DNA from: Sphingomonas edaphi
Lineage (GTDB): Bacteria; Pseudomonadota; Alphaproteobacteria; Sphingomonadales; Sphingomonadaceae
Assembly (NCBI RefSeq): GCF_003583725.1
Contig: NZ_QXTF01000001.1
Location: 372,001 to 436,000, forward strand
Direction of reading: 5' to 3'
Length of the DNA stretch: 64,000 bases
The notes below the pieces were generated by a model that was not told the origin of the DNA, ran no database searches, and was given only the letters and a program-made list of their open reading frames with translations. The translations under genes and the position numbers were made by a program. This document shows positions 35,147-44,332 of this stretch, piece after piece. Numbering within the stretch: the first letter of the stretch is position 1; every line of letters begins with the position of its first letter.

Positions 35147-36172
35147 ATGAGTCTGGGTCGCGTCGAGTTCGGCGGGCCGGATCTCCAGCCCCGACGCCTC
35201 CGAAACTTGCTCCAGTCCTATGTTGATGCTTCGCCGCCCGGCAGCCGCATCGACTGGATGACCTACTATTTTCGCGATCGTGCGCTTGCAGAATCACTGA
35301 TGCGGGCAAGCGACCGTGGCGTCGCAGTGCAACTGGTGCTGGAAGAACACCCGCGGCAACCTCGTGCAAACGACGCCGTCATCGCGATGCTTCGCCAGCA
35401 TGGTCTTGGCGGCGGCCTTCACGTCTCTTCAAGCCGCGGGGGGCGCGGTGAAAAAGGCCACATCCATGCCAAAATTTATGCTTTTTCTCATCCAGACATT
35501 GGCTGGATCGGCTCATTTAACCCTTCCGGGGATGAACCCGAAGACCCCGACGTAATCGCCGAAATCGGCGATCAGGACCGCGGACATAACCTCCTCATCG
35601 GAATCGAACGTCCGAAGCTTACGCGAGCGCTTAGAGGAATGGTCGATCGAATGGCCACGATCGAGTCGAAGTGGCTCCGGTATATGTCCTGGTTGCCCGC
35701 TACGGATGGCGACACCCGCCTGTACTTTTATCCACGCCTGCGTAACCTGGTAGTAGAGCCAACGATCGCCCTGTTAGGGCGGGGAGCCCATATCCGCGGC
35801 GCTATCTCGCACCTGAAAAAGGGCCCGCTGACGTGGGCGCTGGCAAGATGCGCGCGCCGCGGAGGCAAAGTTGATCTACTCGTTCACGACACGACCCGTC
35901 GGGTCAGCGAAAAGGCCATCCAAATCCTCTCCGAGGCAGGCGCGGCTGTTCGACGGGTTGCTGATCCGAACGATCTGCCGATGCATGCGAAATTTTTGCT
36001 GATTGAGGGCGGTGGGCGCCGGACATCATGGGTCGGCAGCTATAATTTCAACGATAAGTCGCGTTTCGACAATGTTGAGCTGTTAGTCGGCACCGGGGAC
36101 GCAAACTTATTTGACGCCCTCGCAGGCCGGTTCACACAAATAAAGACAATGGCCGCTACAACGGCCGCTTGA
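35147..36172 (+). CDS. Phospholipase D-like protein with variant HKD motifs
   Basis: A 341 aa protein with two PLD-type halves. The first has HIHAKIYAF and GSFNPSGDE (about 107-130); the second has MHAKFLLIE and GSYNFNDKS (about 283-310). Each half keeps the His-x-Lys and the downstream Gly-Ser-x-Asn. At the fifth position after Lys the canonical Asp is Ser in the first and Glu in the second. No signal peptide is evident, so a cytosolic nuclease or lipid-modifying role cannot be separated. The ATG at 35147 is chosen; a TTG at 35141 overlaps the FkbM stop. rpiB follows 38 bp later. Confidence 0.8.
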   Translation: MSLGRVEFGGPDLQPRRLRNLLQSYVDASPPGSRIDWMTYYFRDRALAESLMRASDRGVAVQLVLEEHPRQPRANDAVIAMLRQHGLGGGLHVSSSRGGRGEKGHIHAKIYAFSHPDIGWIGSFNPSGDEPEDPDVIAEIGDQDRGHNLLIGIERPKLTRALRGMVDRMATIESKWLRYMSWLPATDGDTRLYFYPRLRNLVVEPTIALLGRGAHIRGAISHLKKGPLTWALARCARRGGKVDLLVHDTTRRVSEKAIQILSEAGAAVRRVADPNDLPMHAKFLLIEGGGRRTSWVGSYNFNDKSRFDNVELLVGTGDANLFDALAGRFTQIKTMAATTAA

Positions 36173-36210
36173 TGCTGGCGAATCCCGAGTACTTGGCCTA
36201 CGGGACGGCC

Positions 36211-36657
36211 ATGCGAATTGCACTTGCGGCCGACCATGCTGGCTATCTGCTGAAAGACGAACTTGTTGCCTGGCTGAGAGAAGCCGGGCACGCCGTTACC
36301 GACCTCGGCACTAATGGACCCGAAAGCGTGGATTATCCCGAATTTGGGACAAAGCTTGCCACGGCGGTCGCCAGTGGCGATGCCGATCGTGGCGTCGTCG
36401 TCTGCGGGTCGGGAATAGGGATTTCGATCGCCGTTAACCGCAACCCGCAATGCCGCTGTGCCCGCGTTGATGATCCGCTCTCCGCCGCGCTCGCCCGCGA
36501 ACATAATGACGCCAACGTGCTGGCGCTCGGCGCACGCCTGATCGGCAGTGACATGGCCAAAGCATGCGTTTCGGCTTTTCTCGAAACCAACTTCGCCGGC
36601 GGACGCCACCAGCGCCGCATCGACCAACTCTCAAACCTCCTAGAGGACTCCGACTGA
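36211..36657 (+). CDS. rpiB: Ribose 5-phosphate isomerase B
   Basis: RpiB interconverts ribose 5-phosphate and ribulose 5-phosphate. The 148 aa LacA/RpiB enzyme begins [15 protein letters not shown] and contains [15 protein letters not shown] with the active-site cysteine (about 64-78), [17 protein letters not shown] and RHQRRIDQL. Start ATG 36211 matches the family; an in-frame TTG at 36169 is unlikely. Its stop shares one base with the glyA ATG (TGATG). Confidence 0.94.
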   Translation: MRIALAADHAGYLLKDELVAWLREAGHAVTDLGTNGPESVDYPEFGTKLATAVASGDADRGVVVCGSGIGISIAVNRNPQCRCARVDDPLSAALAREHNDANVLALGARLIGSDMAKACVSAFLETNFAGGRHQRRIDQLSNLLEDSD

Positions 36658-37964
36658 TGGCTACCGCCCCCGACCTGACCGACGTCCAGCCGCTGGGATT
36701 CTTCACCCAGCGCCTTGCCGAAGCGGACCCCAAGGTGGCCGAAGCGATCAAGGCGGAGCTGGTCCGCGAGCAGACGCAAATTGAGCTGATTGCCTCCGAA
36801 AACATCGTCAGCCGCGCTGTGCTGGAGGCGCAGGGATCTGTCCTCACAAATAAGTATGCGGAAGGATATCCTGGTCGCCGTTACTATCAGGGCTGCGAGC
36901 CTTCCGACGCGGTAGAATCGCTCGCCATCGAGCGCGCCAAGCAGCTGTTTGGCTGCGGCTTCGCCAACGTCCAGCCGCACTCTGGTGCACAGGCCAATGG
37001 CGCGGTGATGATGGCGCTGCTCAAGCCCAACGACACGATCTTGGGAATGAGCCTCGCCGCCGGTGGCCACCTGACCCACGGCGCGCCTCCCGCCCAATCG
37101 GGCAAATGGTTCAATGCGATCCAGTATGGCGTCCGCGCCGACAATCACTTGGTCGATTTCGACGAGGTGATGGCACTGGCCAAGGAGCACCGGCCCAAGC
37201 TGATCATTGCCGGTGGCTCAGCCTATCCTCGTCATCTCGATTTCGCGAAGTTTCGCGCCATCGCGGATGAGGTCGGTGCCTACCTGATGGTCGACATGGC
37301 CCATTTTGCCGGCTTGGTCGCCGCGGGCGAACATCCGACGCCATTCGGCCATGCGCATGTCGTCACGACAACGACGCACAAGACGCTACGGGGTCCGCGG
37401 GGCGGGATGGTTTTGACCGATGACGAGGCCATTGCGAAAAAGATTAACTCGGCGGTATTCCCGGGCCTTCAGGGCGGGCCACTGATGCACGTCATCGCAG
37501 CCAAGGCGGTAGCCTTTGGCGAAGCGCTGGAGCCGGGTTTCAAATCTTACGCGAAGGCAGTGATCAGGAACGCGCAGACGCTCGCTAGCCGGTTGAAGGA
37601 GCGCGGAGCCGACCTGGTGGCCGGCGGCACAGATACCCATCTCGCGCTGGTAGACCTCCGTCCGCTTGGACTGACCGGCAAGGACGCAGACCAAAGCCTC
37701 GAGCATGCAGGGATCACCTGCAACAAGAACGGCGTTCCGTTCGACCCCCTCCCCCCGATGCAGACCAGCGGCATTCGCGTTGGCTCGCCGGCCGGAACCA
37801 CGCGCGGCTTTGGCGAAGCGGAATTCCGCGAGATCGCCGACATGGTCGCCGACGTCCTGGAAGGCCTGCAGAAGAATGGCATCGACGGAAACAGCGAAAT
37901 CGAGAATGCGGTTAACGCCCGCGTCCGCGCGCTGTGCGCCCGCTTTCCTATATACCAGGGCTGA
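36657..37964 (+). CDS. glyA: Serine hydroxymethyltransferase
   Basis: GlyA interconverts serine and glycine with tetrahydrofolate, supplying one-carbon units and the glycine used by HemA. The 435 aa PLP enzyme has LIASENIVS (44-52), the PLP lysine Lys242 in [28 protein letters not shown] and [17 protein letters not shown]. Normal length. The ATG overlaps the rpiB stop by one base, and nrdR starts three bases after its own stop. Confidence 0.97.
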   Translation: MATAPDLTDVQPLGFFTQRLAEADPKVAEAIKAELVREQTQIELIASENIVSRAVLEAQGSVLTNKYAEGYPGRRYYQGCEPSDAVESLAIERAKQLFGCGFANVQPHSGAQANGAVMMALLKPNDTILGMSLAAGGHLTHGAPPAQSGKWFNAIQYGVRADNHLVDFDEVMALAKEHRPKLIIAGGSAYPRHLDFAKFRAIADEVGAYLMVDMAHFAGLVAAGEHPTPFGHAHVVTTTTHKTLRGPRGGMVLTDDEAIAKKINSAVFPGLQGGPLMHVIAAKAVAFGEALEPGFKSYAKAVIRNAQTLASRLKERGADLVAGGTDTHLALVDLRPLGLTGKDADQSLEHAGITCNKNGVPFDPLPPMQTSGIRVGSPAGTTRGFGEAEFREIADMVADVLEGLQKNGIDGNSEIENAVNARVRALCARFPIYQG

Positions 37965-37967
37965 CCG

Positions 37968-38447
37968 TTGCGCTGTCCATTTTGTGCCCATGAAGACAGC
38001 CAGGTGAAGGACAGCCGCCCGTCGGAAGACGGTGCGGCCATCCGGCGTCGGCGGCAATGCGAAGGCTGCGGCGCGCGCTTTACCACGTTTGAGCGCGTCC
38101 AGCTTCGCGAACTGACGGTCGTGAAGAAGGATGGAAAGCGGGAGCCCTTCGACCGGGCTAAGCTTGAACGCGCCATTGGCCACAGTTGCCGCAAGCGCGA
38201 TATCGATCCGGCCAAGATAGATCAGCTGATCAGCGGCGTGCAGAGGCAGCTGGAAACTCGCGGCGACGAGGTCACCACGGTCGCCATTGGCGAGGCGGTA
38301 ATGGTCGGCCTGAAGGCGCTGGACCATGTCGCCTACATTCGCTTCGCCAGCATTTACAAGGACTTCAGCGAGCCGGGCGATTTCGCCGAGATTGCCGAGC
38401 GCGTCGGCCAGGAAACGCCCCCGGGCGAGCAGGACAAGCTGCTTTGA
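37968..38447 (+). CDS. nrdR: Ribonucleotide reductase repressor NrdR
   Basis: NrdR senses ATP and dATP and represses ribonucleotide reductase genes. The 159 aa protein has the N-terminal zinc ribbon (Cys3, Cys6, Cys31, Cys34; MRCPFC and [14 protein letters not shown]) and an ATP-cone domain (about 49-139, [20 protein letters not shown]). The start is TTG 37968, required to include the first zinc pair. The glyA-nrdR adjacency is common in alphaproteobacteria. Confidence 0.96.
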   Translation: MRCPFCAHEDSQVKDSRPSEDGAAIRRRRQCEGCGARFTTFERVQLRELTVVKKDGKREPFDRAKLERAIGHSCRKRDIDPAKIDQLISGVQRQLETRGDEVTTVAIGEAVMVGLKALDHVAYIRFASIYKDFSEPGDFAEIAERVGQETPPGEQDKLL

Positions 38448-38452
38448 CCAGC

Positions 38453-39172
38453 ATGCCGCCGGTCGTCGTCCTCGTTCGCCCGCAACTCGGCCAGAATATC
38501 GGTAAGGCGGCGCGGGCGATGCTCAACTTCGGCCTGACCGAGTTGCGGCTGGTAGCGCCGCGCGACGGTTGGCCGAACCCAGACGCCGGCCCCGCAGCGA
38601 GCGGCGCAGACCTAGTGTTGGAAAAGGCCCAAATTTTCGACACGGTCGCCGACGCCATCGCGGATTGCGGCTTGGTGTTCGCATCGACGGTCCGGCGACG
38701 TGACCTCATCATGCCGGTCGTAGGGCCGGAAGAAATGGCGCGCGAAATCTGGGCGACCGCGGGCAGGGCGGCCATCCTGTTCGGGCCGGAACGCTCGGGC
38801 CTCGAAAGCGAAGATGTAGCACTCGCCAATCGCATCGTCACCGTGCCCATCAATCCCGAATTCGGTAGCCTGAACCTGGCCCAGGCCGTCATCCTGCTGG
38901 CCTATGAATGGTCGCGAGGGGCGGACCTTGCGCAACCCACCGCCAAGGAAATCGAGCCGCCTGCCCCAATGGCCGACCTTGAAGGCCTGATCGGACAGTT
39001 TGACGAATCGCTGGAAAATGCGGGTTATTACTATCCACCCGAACGAACGCCCGCGACACGAGCAACTATCCGGACAATCCTGACTAAACCGCAATGGTCG
39101 AGCCGCGAAATTAATGCGCTTCGCGGAATGCTCCGGGCGCTGACAACCATCCGTTCGTCGAAAAACAGTTAG
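38453..39172 (+). CDS. SPOUT RNA methyltransferase, TrmJ/TrmH type
   Basis: A 239 aa SpoU-class methyltransferase that most likely 2'-O-methylates tRNA (TrmJ targets position 32 in E. coli). It shows motif 1 PQLGQNIGKAARAMLNFGL (about 10-28), motif 2 ILFGPERSGLESEDV and motif 3 TVPINPEFGSLNLAQAVILLAYE, the trefoil-knot SAM site. A C-terminal helical extension (about 165-239) is typical of TrmJ. ATG 38453 is used; a TTG at 38444 would overlap the nrdR stop. Target is inferred from family only. Confidence 0.88.
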   Translation: MPPVVVLVRPQLGQNIGKAARAMLNFGLTELRLVAPRDGWPNPDAGPAASGADLVLEKAQIFDTVADAIADCGLVFASTVRRRDLIMPVVGPEEMAREIWATAGRAAILFGPERSGLESEDVALANRIVTVPINPEFGSLNLAQAVILLAYEWSRGADLAQPTAKEIEPPAPMADLEGLIGQFDESLENAGYYYPPERTPATRATIRTILTKPQWSSREINALRGMLRALTTIRSSKNS

Positions 39173-39243
39173 CTGCTATTCAAATTCTCAAACGCTGCTG
39201 CTTAAAGGCATCCTTTGTTCGTCGAATCTGCCAGGAAAAACCA

Positions 39244-39483
39244 ATGATTACCGTCCTCCTCAGCTTGTTTCTGCTTGCCGGCGCCCCGGAAAACTCCACG
39301 TCGACGCCCGCCCCTGCTGCGGACGCCGGTTCCGTCGCGACTCCGGCGCCTGCGGCTGCCAAGCCGGCCACCAAGCAGCGCAAGATTTGCAAGCGCGAAG
39401 GCGCGACGGAGTCCCGGTTGGGTGGCACGCGGGTTTGCCTGACGGCCGAAGAATGGGCCCTGCGCAAGAAATCCGAAGGCTAA
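39244..39483 (+). CDS. Small exported protein with a cysteine pair
   Basis: A 79 aa protein with a short hydrophobic N-terminus (MITVLLSLFLLAGAP) likely to be a signal peptide, an Ala/Pro/Thr-rich linker, a Lys/Arg patch, and a C-terminal module ICKREGATESRLGGTRVC followed by LTAEEW. Two cysteines 17 residues apart could form a disulfide in the periplasm. Similar short C..(R)..C..(A/E)W modules occur in many sphingomonad exported proteins, but the function is unknown. Confidence 0.7.
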   Translation: MITVLLSLFLLAGAPENSTSTPAPAADAGSVATPAPAAAKPATKQRKICKREGATESRLGGTRVCLTAEEWALRKKSEG

Positions 39484-39506
39484 GCCCGGTTGAACTGCCG
39501 GCCGCT

Positions 39507-39803
39507 CTATGAGCGTCGGCGGTCGAATTCTTCAAATTCATGCGCAATCGAGGTCTCGATGAGATCCTCGTATAACCGCGCCATGAGCCGGCGATCGACA
39601 CCCAATTGTTCGGCCGCTGCATCAACCTTGGCGAGGACGTCGGCCTTGCGCCATTCGTCACGCACCGCCTCGCGATCAGGCTTGATGCGCGCTGCTGCGT
39701 CCATGTAGCCAAACCGGCGGGCGAGCAACGCCACAACCTGGCGGTCGACTTCGTCGACGCCCGCGCGAACATCGACCATCGTCTTGCAATCTTCAGGATC
39801 CAT
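39507..39803 (-). CDS. Chorismate mutase (AroQ class)
   Basis: Converts chorismate to prephenate for phenylalanine and tyrosine synthesis. The 98 aa all-helical protein is a stand-alone AroQ domain: DVRAGVDEVDRQVVALLARRF (substrate Arg near 14 and the VDxID-type stretch), AARIKPDREAVRDEWR with the Lys at about 41, and RRLMARLYEDLIETSI, ending near residue 98. No fused dehydratase is present. ATG 39803 is chosen; the frame is open further upstream but not family-like. Confidence 0.9.
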   Translation of the reverse strand: MDPEDCKTMVDVRAGVDEVDRQVVALLARRFGYMDAAARIKPDREAVRDEWRKADVLAKVDAAAEQLGVDRRLMARLYEDLIETSIAHEFEEFDRRRS

Positions 39804-39902
39804 GCCGGCCTTGTAACGGCGAGCCGCCGACTGTCGAGTGGCTTGCAGGCCGCCAAAGAGAGGCGCATCATTAAGGCCGTCCCAGCAAAGGGAGACAGGC
39901 CG

Positions 39903-40463
39903 ATGTCCGCCACTCTTCTTCTCGCCTTCCTTGCCGCCGCCGCGCAGGGGAATCCCGACATCGTCTACGGCATCGATCCTCCCCAAGGTCCGATGGCAGG
40001 CGAAAACCGGACGCTGTCACAATGGCATCTTAATGCCGACGACCGAATGTTTCCGGACCTGGCTATCAAGGAGATGCGGCTGGACGGCGACACACTTCAT
40101 GTCCTTGTGGCCAATGAGGGGGGCTATCGCGCTGATGGCCCAATCCTCGTCTCGGCACGGGCAATTGCCAATGGTATCAATGGGGAAGCGCAGCCCGCAC
40201 GTCTCGGCCGCCTGCCGGCGGGCCAAAGTCGCTGGGTCGCCCTCCGTCACTTCCAGCTGAAATCCGCCTCGGCGGACCGCACCAGCCCAATTTTCGTTTT
40301 GGGAGATTCGAATGCGATCACAGCATCGGTGCGGCAATCCGCCCCGCCTGCCTCAACGCTGAATCGTTCGGGCCGAAGCTGCGAGACTTGCCGCGAGCAA
40401 AACGAGGCTAATAACAGCTTGACCAGCGGTGGCGGCCAACTGAAGCGCGGCCGTCCCGATTGA
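39903..40463 (+). CDS. Hypothetical exported protein, possibly CARDB-like
   Basis: A 186 aa protein with a signal peptide (MSATLLLAFLAAAAQG). The mature part reads like a single beta-sandwich: LAIKEMRLDGDTLHVLVANEGGYRA, then ILVSARAIANGINGEAQPARLGRLPAGQSRWVAL. This resembles CARDB-type adhesion modules, where VxNxG is common, but I would not assign a family. A Cys pair (SCETCREQNEANN) lies near the C-terminus. Divergent from the chorismate mutase gene and upstream of rpsD. Confidence 0.65.
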   Translation: MSATLLLAFLAAAAQGNPDIVYGIDPPQGPMAGENRTLSQWHLNADDRMFPDLAIKEMRLDGDTLHVLVANEGGYRADGPILVSARAIANGINGEAQPARLGRLPAGQSRWVALRHFQLKSASADRTSPIFVLGDSNAITASVRQSAPPASTLNRSGRSCETCREQNEANNSLTSGGGQLKRGRPD

Positions 40464-40609
40464 GCGGCACGAAACTTGACGATGCCGGGCCGCTCCGCTA
40501 GGCGCGCGGCTCGCAATTGACCCTGCACGTCCGGTGAAGCGGTGGTCGCGGCTGGCAAATGGCCAGGCGGTGCGGTCCGGACATGAGTGAAGCAAATTGG
40601 AGATAACAC

Positions 40610-41224
40610 ATGTCGAAGCGCAGCAGCGCCAAGTATAAGCTCGACCGCCGCATGGGCGAAAACGTCTTCGGACGTCCCAAGAGCCCGGTCAACCGCCGCG
40701 AATATGGCCCCGGCCAGCATGGCCAGCGCCGCAAGAGCAAGGTGTCGGACTTCGGCATCCAACTGCGCGCCAAGCAGAAGCTGAAGGGTTATTACGGCGA
40801 CGTTACCGAGAAGCAGTTCAAGCGCACCTTCTTCGAAGCATCGAAGATGAAGGGTGACGCCAGCCAGAACCTGATCGGCCTGCTCGAGCGCCGCCTCGAC
40901 ATGATCGTTTACCGCGCCAAGTTCGCGCCGACGATCTGGGCCGCGCGCCAGCTGGTCAGCCACGGCCACATCCGCGTAAACGGCGTGAAGTGCAACATCG
41001 CCAGCCGCCGCGTTGACCTGAACGATGTCATCGAATTGGGACCCAAGGCCCAGGAAATGGCGCTGGTTCTCGAAGCGCAGAGCTTGGCCGAGCGCGACAT
41101 TCCCGACTACGTCTCGCCGGACGGCAACTCCAAGGTGACCTTCGCGCGCGTCCCGACGCTTGATGAAGTTCCCTACCCGGTGAAGATGGAGCCGAACCTG
41201 GTCGTCGAATTCTATTCGCGCTAA
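40610..41224 (+). CDS. rpsD: Ribosomal protein S4
   Basis: S4 nucleates assembly of the 30S body and is an RNA-binding repressor in many bacteria. The 204 aa protein begins [20 protein letters not shown], contains the RNA-binding S4 domain (about 94-156: [32 protein letters not shown]) and ends [16 protein letters not shown] element precedes the ATG. The 146 bp before it has a TTGACG (about 40482-40487) that may be a promoter -35 box, with no clear -10 element. A strong terminator follows. Confidence 0.97.
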   Translation: MSKRSSAKYKLDRRMGENVFGRPKSPVNRREYGPGQHGQRRKSKVSDFGIQLRAKQKLKGYYGDVTEKQFKRTFFEASKMKGDASQNLIGLLERRLDMIVYRAKFAPTIWAARQLVSHGHIRVNGVKCNIASRRVDLNDVIELGPKAQEMALVLEAQSLAERDIPDYVSPDGNSKVTFARVPTLDEVPYPVKMEPNLVVEFYSR

Positions 41225-41249
41225 TCGGTTCTACTGGCTTACAAAAAAT

Positions 41250-41281
41250 GGGGCGGTTCCAATCGGGACCGCCCCTTTTTT
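41250..41281 (+). terminator. Bidirectional intrinsic terminator rpsD / S9 peptidase
   Basis: GGGGCGGTTCC, loop AATC, GGGACCGCCCC, then six T residues. On the plus strand it ends rpsD. The preceding run of A residues (41243-41248) makes the same hairpin work on the minus strand for the converging peptidase gene that ends at 41286. Confidence 0.9.
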
Positions 41282-41285
41282 ATGC

Positions 41286-43259
41286 TTATTTGCCAATCGT
41301 CCGATCGAGCAGCAACCCAATGCGGGTCAGCATCTGAGCCCGGGCCGTGCCGTCATCGAGATGGTGGTCGAGGCCCTTTAACGAGAGCAATTCGCTGCTC
41401 TTGCCAGCTGCCCTTAAAGCCGAGTCCATTCGCTGCGAATGCGCGTAGCGGACGTTGGCGTCCATATCGCCGTGGACGAGCAGCACCGGGGCCTGGATCG
41501 CAGTAACATTTTTTATCGGGGAGCCTTCCGCAACGTGCGGGCCCGAGCCGATTTGCCGATCCCGCAACCGCGAGTTGGTGAAATTCCTGGAATCCAACTT
41601 CAGTTGCGCAAGATCGGTCACCGGCGCAATAGCCACGGCCGCCTTATAGAGCGACGGCTCCGTCGCAGCCGACTGCAAGGCCGCATAGCCTCCATAGGAC
41701 CAGCCGACGATAGCGAGCTTGCCGGGGTCAGCGATGCCCTGCGAGGATAGCCACCGGGCGGATGACGTGATGTCACCAATCGACGTCCGCCAGTTGCGAT
41801 ATCCGTTCTCGTTGAGCCAGGCGTCACCAAAGCCCGCCGACCCGCGGTATTGCGGCTGCAGCACGGCATAACCCCGCGCTGCGAGGAACTGGGCGAGCCA
41901 GTCGAAACCCCATTCGTCGCGAGCCGACGGGCCGCCGTGCGGAAGGACAACTGCCGGAAGGTTCTTGGCTTCCTTGCCCGGTGGCAGGGTCAGATAAGCT
42001 GGAATCGACGCGCCATCGGCCGCGGGGATGGTCACCGGCTTGACCGTGGCGAGCGTGCGGCCCTCAAGGCCTGGCCGTGCCAGCATTGCCTCGTTGAGGC
42101 TCTTCGCAGTCCGGTCGAATAGATAGTAGCGGCCCGGATCATTGTCGCTGCCCGCAAAAACCAGCAATTTCTGACCGTCCGGACTGGCGTCGACGAACTC
42201 GACTAGCGGAAGATGCGGCAGTGCCTTGGACAAGGAGGAGGCGAGGCCGCGGAATTCCGGGTCGAAATAGACGGTCTTCCGCTTTTCTTCGGCGAAGGTG
42301 TAGCCAATCACGCGCTGACCACCGCCAAATCGTACGACATCGTCGATATCGACCCGCGCATTTTCGGCGACCAGCGACGTGGCCAGGCTGCCGTCCAGCT
42401 TCACCGTGTAGAGGGCGTCACGCCCCTCCTTTTTCTTGAGCATGTAAAGCTGGTTTGATGCGGCATCGATCGCGAGCGGTTGCAGGTCGTAATCTTCCGA
42501 TTCTGCGAGCGGCTTCCAGTCGCGAGAGTGCGGCGTACGATAGAAATATTTGACCCGGCCGGTCAGCATGCCGCTGTCCCGCGCACCGACGATGGCCATC
42601 AGGCGGACATTGCCGCGCCCGTCACTCATATACATGCCGGCGCCGTCGCGAGGCGATTCAACTGGTTTGCCACGAACTGTCAAAGTATCGAGACGGTCGA
42701 CGCCCAGCCCGTCCTTCTTCTGCACGATGTTCGTGCCGATCTTTCCCTGCTCGGCGACATAGTCTCGGCTCATCAAGACGCTGTTGTCGGTCCCGTCCAG
42801 CCAGTCGATAATGTAGCCGTCGTTCTGACGAAGCCGTGAATCCCAAACCGACTCCGAGCGGCCGAGCAGCTTTGCGTCGCCGCCGTCAGTATTGAGTGCC
42901 ACCAGTCGATTGAAGCCGATCAAGTCGCCTGTGGTAGTGTTCTCGACCAGCCCACCGAAGTTGCAGACGATGCGGGTCGGGCTGACAAAGTGGCAAGCGC
43001 CCAAGCTTTCCGGGTTTCCATCGGAACTGACAATTGTCGCGCTTTTTCCGGAGACGAGGTTGGATGTGACGGCAACGGTCTTCGCACCCGGGCCGGGCGT
43101 GAGATAGAGCACGGTGCTGCCATCGGCAGATAAGTCGGGCGCCGCGACCGCTTCTCGTGCGCCGAACGCGGCGGCATCCTGTTCGAGAGTTTGGGCCTCG
43201 GCGCAAATACCCGCAACGGAAACGGACGCGAACAACATCGCGCGAACAATTAAACGCAT
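41286..43259 (-). CDS. Prolyl oligopeptidase (S9) family peptidase, exported
   Basis: A 657 aa peptidase with a signal peptide (MRLIVRAMLFASVSVAGICAEA), so it works in the periplasm or outside. The N-terminal part (about 30-400) is a beta-propeller-like region that gates substrate access. The C-terminal alpha/beta-hydrolase domain has the nucleophile in GWSYGG (Ser near 521), the acid in HGDMD (near 600) and His in LDHHL (near 632), plus the oxyanion region LPHGGPSARDEWGFD. The family cleaves small peptides, often acyl-aminoacyl or dipeptidyl substrates; exact specificity is unknown. ATG 43259 is chosen because it starts the signal peptide. Confidence 0.92.
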   Translation of the reverse strand: MRLIVRAMLFASVSVAGICAEAQTLEQDAAAFGAREAVAAPDLSADGSTVLYLTPGPGAKTVAVTSNLVSGKSATIVSSDGNPESLGACHFVSPTRIVCNFGGLVENTTTGDLIGFNRLVALNTDGGDAKLLGRSESVWDSRLRQNDGYIIDWLDGTDNSVLMSRDYVAEQGKIGTNIVQKKDGLGVDRLDTLTVRGKPVESPRDGAGMYMSDGRGNVRLMAIVGARDSGMLTGRVKYFYRTPHSRDWKPLAESEDYDLQPLAIDAASNQLYMLKKKEGRDALYTVKLDGSLATSLVAENARVDIDDVVRFGGGQRVIGYTFAEEKRKTVYFDPEFRGLASSLSKALPHLPLVEFVDASPDGQKLLVFAGSDNDPGRYYLFDRTAKSLNEAMLARPGLEGRTLATVKPVTIPAADGASIPAYLTLPPGKEAKNLPAVVLPHGGPSARDEWGFDWLAQFLAARGYAVLQPQYRGSAGFGDAWLNENGYRNWRTSIGDITSSARWLSSQGIADPGKLAIVGWSYGGYAALQSAATEPSLYKAAVAIAPVTDLAQLKLDSRNFTNSRLRDRQIGSGPHVAEGSPIKNVTAIQAPVLLVHGDMDANVRYAHSQRMDSALRAAGKSSELLSLKGLDHHLDDGTARAQMLTRIGLLLDRTIGK

Positions 43260-43357
43260 TACACCCCCCGGTTCGGCGCATGCACTAGGGCCGATCACAC
43301 CTCGAAAATCAAGGTGGTGCTTGGCGCATGGGCCGTCGATTGCTAGGCGCCCTCCCC

Positions 43358-44332
43358 ATGACTTTCCTGCCACTTCCCGAATGGGCTCCGCACCACGCCG
43401 TCTGGATCGGCTTTCCCAGCGCCGCCGACCTGTGGGAAGACGACCTAGGCCCCGCGCAGGCCGAGGTTGCCGCTTTTGCCGCCGCCGTCCACGCCGACGG
43501 CAAGGGCGAAGAAGTATGGCTGGTCGCAGCTGATGAGTCAGCCGCAGGCGCAGCGCGCAGTCTTGCGCCGTTCGCCAAGGTGATCGTTGAGCCGTTCGGC
43601 GATATCTGGTTGCGCGACACGGGCGCGATCGTCGCCGGGACGGGCACCAACCGCCGCGGCCAGGGCTTTGGCTTCAACGGATGGGGCGGCAAATATGAGC
43701 TGGAAGGCGACGAAAGCATCGGCGAGCGACTCGCCGCACTTGCGTCTCTGCCCTATTCGAAGGCCGACTGGATCCTTGAAGGCGGCGCGATCGAGGGCGA
43801 CGGGACGGGAACCTTCCTGACCACCGAGCAATGCCTGCTCAATCCGAACCGGAACCCGGGTTTCGGCAAGGAAGAAGTTGAGGAGCGGCTGAAGCAGGAT
43901 CTCGGCGCGACGCGCGTCGTCTGGCTCGGCGACGGACTGGAGAACGACCATACGGACGGGCATGTCGACAACCTGGCGCGCTTCATAGGGCCGGGCCGGG
44001 TCGCGATCCCCGAAGCGGTTCCGGACGATCCCAACGCCGCGATCTATGCCGACGCCGCGGAAACTTTACTCGATGCGGACCTCGACGTGGTCGCCATCCC
44101 CTCGCCCGGCAGGATCGAGCGGGACGGCGAGATCATCCCGGCGAGCTACATGAATTTCTATATCGGCAATGCGGCGGTCGTCGTGCCGCTCTATGGCGCA
44201 CCGAACGATGCGCTGGCGGTTGAGGCGATCCAGGAGCTGTTTCCCGATCGCAACGCTGTGGGCCTTCGCGCCGACCATATCCTCACCGGCGGTGGAAGCT
44301 TTCACTGCATCAGCCAGCAGGTGCCAGCATGA
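43358..44332 (+). CDS. aguA: Agmatine deiminase
   Basis: AguA converts agmatine to N-carbamoylputrescine and ammonia. The 324 aa guanidino-group hydrolase has the family stretches EWAPHHAVWIGFPS (7-20), FGDIWLRDTGA, the catalytic His in DHTDGHVDNLARF and the nucleophilic cysteine (Cys317) in GGGSFHCISQQ. ATG 43358 gives the usual MTF..P.EWAPH start; an ATG at 43328, with AAGGTGG before it, would add ten residues and cannot be excluded. Coupled to aguB by an ATGA overlap. Confidence 0.95.
   Translation: MTFLPLPEWAPHHAVWIGFPSAADLWEDDLGPAQAEVAAFAAAVHADGKGEEVWLVAADESAAGAARSLAPFAKVIVEPFGDIWLRDTGAIVAGTGTNRRGQGFGFNGWGGKYELEGDESIGERLAALASLPYSKADWILEGGAIEGDGTGTFLTTEQCLLNPNRNPGFGKEEVEERLKQDLGATRVVWLGDGLENDHTDGHVDNLARFIGPGRVAIPEAVPDDPNAAIYADAAETLLDADLDVVAIPSPGRIERDGEIIPASYMNFYIGNAAVVVPLYGAPNDALAVEAIQELFPDRNAVGLRADHILTGGGSFHCISQQVPA

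Noticed and set aside
40464-40609. Structured S4 autoregulatory leader before rpsD
   Set aside because: S4 leaders are known in other bacteria, but I see no pseudoknot-like complementarity here that I could defend from sequence alone.
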